Shown here piece by piece: positions 6,170 through 8,668 of a stretch of DNA of 8,668 nucleotides. The notes below the pieces were generated by a model. The model was not told the DNA's origin. It worked only from the letters and a program-made list of their open reading frames with translations, and ran no database searches. The DNA is taken from contig JACQCJ010000012.1 in NCBI GenBank assembly GCA_016201685.1, positions 1 through 8,668 of the forward strand, in the 5' to 3' direction. This stretch comes from Candidatus Peregrinibacteria bacterium. GTDB taxonomy: Bacteria > Patescibacteriota > Gracilibacteria > Peribacterales > Peribacteraceae. A program made the translations under genes and the position numbers. Each line of letters starts with the position of its first letter. Position 1 is the first letter of the stretch.

Positions 6170-6682
6170 ATGCCAAAATCCCTCCTCCCCGCCGAGCGCA
6201 TCGAACGCTCCATCCTGCTCATCCGAGGGCAAAAGGTCATCATTGATGCTGATCTTGCGGCACTGTACGGCGTCTCCACGAAGCGTTTCAATGAGCAAGT
6301 GAAGCGGAACAAAAGCCGATTCCCCGCAGACTTCGTCTTTCGTCTCTCGCCGCGAGAGAAAGCGAATGTGGTCGCAAATTGCGACCACCTGCAGAAACTG
6401 AAATTTTCTCCGGGGTTGCCGTATGCTTTCACGGAACATGGAGCATTGATGGCAGCGGGAGTATTGAATACGCCTGCGGCTATTGGCGTGAGCATCGCAG
6501 TCGTTCGTACCTTCGTCCGTCTGCGGAAACTCCTCGCATCCCATGCCGATCTGGCGCAGAAGCTTGATGAGCTGGAGGCGAAGTACGATGAGCCATTCAA
6601 GATCGTCTTCGATGCAATTCGCCAACTCATGATTCCTCCGGTGCCATCGAGAAGAAAGAAAATCGGGTTTCGCTTGGAATAG
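6170..6682 (+). CDS. ORF6N-domain DNA-binding protein
   Basis: ORF6N (KilA-N-related) domains occur in phage and bacterial DNA-binding proteins and are often expanded in CPR and other environmental genomes; the targets are mostly unknown. The domain covers about residues 8-115: ERIERSILLIRGQKVIIDAD, LAALYGVSTKRFNEQVKRNK, RFPADFVFRLS, then VVANCDHLQKLKFSPGLPYA with FTEHGALMAAGVLNT, and IAVVRTFVRLRKLLASH. A helical tail follows (LAQKLDELEAKYDEPFKIVF), ending in a basic RRKKIGFRLE. The 170 residues match the usual length for stand-alone members, so it looks intact. The start at 6170 fits the family N-terminus. A perfect 21-bp palindrome lies within the gene at 6368-6388. A role as a small regulator is inferred from the domain only. 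Confidence 0.9.
   Translation: MPKSLLPAERIERSILLIRGQKVIIDADLAALYGVSTKRFNEQVKRNKSRFPADFVFRLSPREKANVVANCDHLQKLKFSPGLPYAFTEHGALMAAGVLNTPAAIGVSIAVVRTFVRLRKLLASHADLAQKLDELEAKYDEPFKIVFDAIRQLMIPPVPSRRKKIGFRLE
6368..6388. repeat. 21-bp perfect palindrome inside the ORF6N gene
   Basis: GTGGTCGCAA, a central A, and TTGCGACCAC form 10-bp perfect arms. It encodes the conserved VVANCDHL stretch. It could be an RNA hairpin or an intragenic operator, or simply follow from the protein sequence. Confidence 0.8.
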
Positions 6683-6722
6683 AATCCCGCGAATTCCCTT
6701 CCACAATGTGTCGTGTATCGAC

Positions 6723-6728
6723 TATATT
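6723..6728 (+). promoter_or_regulatory. -10 box (TATATT) of a probable leaderless promoter
   Basis: TATATT ends 8 bp before the ATG at 6737, separated by the C-rich CCCACCCC. Transcription would begin at or next to the start codon. The -35 region is poor (TTCCAC at 18 bp). Confidence 0.45.
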
Positions 6729-6736
6729 CCCACCCC

Positions 6737-7252
6737 ATGACTACTCCTGAAAATACTGGCGAGCATCTCGAGAAGCAAACGTGGAAAGGACGCTTATTGC
6801 CTCTCATTCCCATCACACTTTTCATTTATGCGCTTCTGAATGATCCGGAGAATTTCTGGAAGTTGCAGGAGGAGTATCGATTGCCATCCAAAGCACAAGA
6901 GGCATCAACGCAAGGAAAATCGAAAACGCGCGATGCACAACAGAATAATGCAAACGATAAGCATTCGGATGTCTTGAACACTCTTATAAATGATATTTAT
7001 CAAGCAATGCCGGATCAGCGTGAAAAAATCGAAAGTCTGAGGAGACGTCTCGATGATTTTGAAAGGATACATGGCAATAATCGTGCCGATCAAATTCAGA
7101 TAAAAATTATGAGAGAAATCCTGCAGGATATAGAAAGGCGATCAGAAAAGAGCCGCCGCGATTCGGAAGAAAATATCAAGCCGCACGAGACCGACATTGT
7201 CATCCCGAGCGGAGTCGAGGGATCTTTCACCCATGCGATATTCTCAGGGTGA
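6737..7252 (+). CDS. Small membrane-anchored coiled-coil protein (unknown)
   Basis: From the ATG at 6737 the product has 171 residues: a short cytosolic lead (MTTPENTGEHLEKQTWKGR), one hydrophobic segment at about 20-36 (LLPLIPITLFIYALL), a polar Gln/Asn/Lys-rich linker (about 50-80), and a charged heptad-like region from about 85 to 155 (MPDQREKIESLRRRLDDFER, IKIMREILQDIERRSEKSRR). The frame is also open from 6713, but that start precedes the -10 box and is less likely. The family is not recognised. The last 18 or so residues (TDIVIPSGVEGSFTHAIFSG) come from a dispersed DNA repeat at 7199-7225, so the original C-terminus was probably replaced. The stop codon lies in the arm of a 10-bp hairpin. 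Confidence 0.65.
   Translation: MTTPENTGEHLEKQTWKGRLLPLIPITLFIYALLNDPENFWKLQEEYRLPSKAQEASTQGKSKTRDAQQNNANDKHSDVLNTLINDIYQAMPDQREKIESLRRRLDDFERIHGNNRADQIQIKIMREILQDIERRSEKSRRDSEENIKPHETDIVIPSGVEGSFTHAIFSG
7199..7225. repeat. Dispersed palindromic repeat, copy 2 (GTCATCCCGAGCGGAGTCGA type)
   Basis: Imperfect palindrome with ATCCC and GGGAT ends around GAGCGGAGTCGA, sharing the GAGCG-AGT-GA core with the unit at 5690-5715. It is translated as VIPSGVEGS at the end of the preceding gene. Confidence 0.65.
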
Positions 7253-7271
7253 ATGAGCCGCGCTCATTCAC
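7249..7271. terminator. Strong hairpin at the stop codon of the coiled-coil gene
   Basis: GTGAATGAGC (7249-7258), loop CGC, GCTCATTCAC (7262-7271): a perfect 10-bp stem that includes the TGA stop. There is no following T-tract, so intrinsic termination is uncertain; it may instead protect the mRNA end or be part of the repeat cluster upstream of the 16S gene. Confidence 0.4.
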
Positions 7272-7490
7272 AGCATCGTGTAGTAGAGAAGCTTGTGTCC
7301 GTCTGCGGACGGGACAATTGACAGTTAACTCTTAACCGTTAACAGTTGATTCTTCCTCCGTACGCACGGACCTCCAATTCCTTATGGAATTACAATCGTC
7401 GTTCGAACGATTCAAAACAAGTCGATCAGTCACGTCGCCTTCGGGCGATGTGCAGAATCACCAGTGATCTTTGATCATTGGGTCCAATTC
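7272..7490 (+). promoter_or_regulatory. 16S rRNA upstream/leader region with serial inverted repeats
   Basis: No gene is seen. The stretch holds a row of inverted repeats: GTCCG/CGGAC (7297-7310), an AT-rich TTGACAGTTAACTC...GTTAACAG block (7317-7346), TCCGT/ACGGA (7357-7370), AATTCC/GGAATT (7376-7391), the palindrome TCGTTCGAACGA (7399-7410), a 9-bp stem capped by a C(UUCG)G tetraloop (7431-7452), and a 9-bp stem with loop TTT (7461-7481). TACAAT (7391-7396) is the best -10 candidate, but no good -35 sits at the right distance. The last two hairpins probably lie in the pre-rRNA leader and may serve antitermination or processing. Confidence 0.55.
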
Positions 7491-7556
7491 TTTAAGAAGA
7501 GTTTGATCCTAGCTCAGAGTGAACGCTGGCGGTGCGCCTAACACATGCAAGTCGAG

Positions 7557-7680
7557 CGCCGCGTTGCACACGGCGAACAATTAACTGTTAACAATTAACA
7601 ATTAACTACGACGCTTCACAGCTTCCAAAGTTAACTGTTCAAAGTTAATTGTTACTAGTTCTCCGCGCGCAGCGCGGAGC
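7557..7680 (+). repeat. Expanded V1 (helix 6) of the 16S gene containing AT-rich inverted repeats
   Basis: A small hairpin CGCCG/CGGCG (7557-7575) is followed by AT-rich repeats. AACAATTAACT (7576-7586) pairs perfectly with AGTTAATTGTT (7643-7653). Inside it, AACAATTAACT (7597-7607) pairs with AGTTAACTGTT (7629-7639) with one mismatch. Then comes an 8-bp GC hairpin CTCCGCGC/GCGCGGAG (7661-7679). The region is about 85 nt longer than in E. coli. The motif units match those upstream of the gene. Confidence 0.75.
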
Positions 7681-7759
7681 GGCAGACGGCTGCGTAACAC
7701 GTTGGTACCTGCCCCGAACTCAGGGATATCCCTCCGAAAGGAGGAGTAATACCGGATGG

Positions 7760-7842
7760 CCCAGCCCCAGTTTTTGTTCCTGCACAAAGTATTTCCAGAT
7801 TCTCTGGAAGACATTTCAGCGGGCACGAAAACTGGGGCTGGG
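7760..7842 (+). other. Expanded V2 helix (near helix 10) of the 16S gene
   Basis: CCCAGCCCCAGTTTT (7760-7774) pairs perfectly with AAAACTGGGGCTGGG (7828-7842), 15 bp, with further G-U-containing pairing inside and a terminal TTCCAG/CTGGAA hairpin (7793-7809). The stem strongly supports a real rRNA structure rather than an assembly error. Confidence 0.75.
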
Positions 7843-7967
7843 AAAGATTTATCGGTCCGGGAGGGGCCTGCGGCCTATCAGCTCGTTGGTAAGGTAACGG
7901 CTTACCAAGGCTATGACGGGTAGCTGATCTGAGAGGATGATCAGCCAGAATGGAACTGAGAAACGGT

Positions 7968-7999
<32 letters not shown>

Positions 8000-8503
8000 C
8001 TTCCGCAATGGGCGAAAGCCTGACGGAGCGACACCGCGTGAAGGATGAAGCCCTTTTCGGGCGTAAACTTCTGTTCTGAGGGACGAAATTTTTGACGGTA
8101 CCTCAGGAGAAAGCATCGGCTAACCCTGTGCCAGCAGCCGCGGTAAGACAGGGGATGCAAGCGTTACTCGGAATTACTGGGCGTAAAGCGTCTGCAGGCG
8201 CCCCGCTAAGTCTGGTGTCAAATGGCGATGCCTAACATCGTCAACGTGCCGGAAACTCGCGGGGTTGAGTCACTCAGAGGCATCTGGAATGTCGTGTGTA
8301 GGGGTCAAATCCGTAGATCCACGATGGAACGCCAAAAGCGAAGGCAGGATGCTGGGAGTGCACTGACGCTCAGAGACGAAAGCGTGGGGAGCAAAGGGGA
8401 TTAGATACCCCCGTAGTCCACGCCCTAAACGATGTGGGCTCGGTGTAGGAATTTTCAATTGATTCCTGTGCCTCAGCTAACGCGGTAAGCCCACCGCCTG
8501 GGA

Positions 8504-8535
<32 letters not shown>

Positions 8536-8668
8536 AGACGGGGACCCACACAAGCGGTGGAACATGGGGTTCAATTCGATGGTAAACGAAGCACCTCACC
8601 CAGGCTTGACATCTCGGGAACCCCGCAGAAATGCGGGGGTGCCGCAAGGAACCCGAAGACAGGCGTTG

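Noticed and set aside
6127..6825. Long minus-strand frames (232 and 182 codons)
   Set aside because: Antisense of the intact ORF6N gene.

Overview
The window looks like a chromosomal contig from a Candidate Phyla Radiation (Patescibacteria) bacterium, most likely near Peribacteria/Peregrinibacteria. This rests on a divergent 16S rRNA with expanded V1 and V2 hairpins and changed universal-primer sites, small genes mostly without Shine-Dalgarno sequences, several promoter-like boxes only a few bases from the start codon, and AT-rich low-complexity repeats between genes. The lineage is inferred from general familiarity; no tree was built. UGA ends several genes, so the Gracilibacteria/SR1 code (UGA = Gly) does not apply.

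Layout. 1-78 holds the start of a leftward unknown gene, followed by a rightward unknown protein (139-639). On the minus strand are nucleoside diphosphate kinase (690-1109) and a YbhN/MprF-like multi-pass membrane protein (1304-2293), separated by a 128-bp inverted-repeat element. 2515 to about 3297 is a decayed IS4-family transposase, frameshifted and lacking its N-terminus. It abuts the 3' end of a truncated gene with a bacterial Ig-like domain (to 3664), which suggests an insertion and deletion event. A small, possibly frameshifted membrane protein follows (3849-4142).

The minus-strand cluster rpsF-rpsR-yebC (5671 to 4155) has a good promoter candidate at 5763-5791 and a hairpin leader. 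The usual ssb between rpsF and rpsR is absent. YebC is odd in three ways: the only position matching the family start is an ACG codon, about 35 conserved residues are missing in frame, and a 7-bp tandem repeat is translated inside it.

Next come a small unknown minus-strand gene (5788-6096) and, divergently, an ORF6N-domain protein (6170-6682), then a small membrane-anchored coiled-coil protein (6737-7252). The plus-strand 16S rRNA gene starts near 7491 and runs off the window. It is preceded by about 240 bp made almost wholly of successive inverted repeats.

The most notable theme is a short AT-rich repeat family (units such as AATTGACAATT and GTTAACAATTAAC). It appears in the yebC-rpsR gap, the 16S leader and the V1 loop of the 16S gene, with a related 7-bp tandem inside the yebC reading frame. 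No complete new defence or metabolic system is evident.
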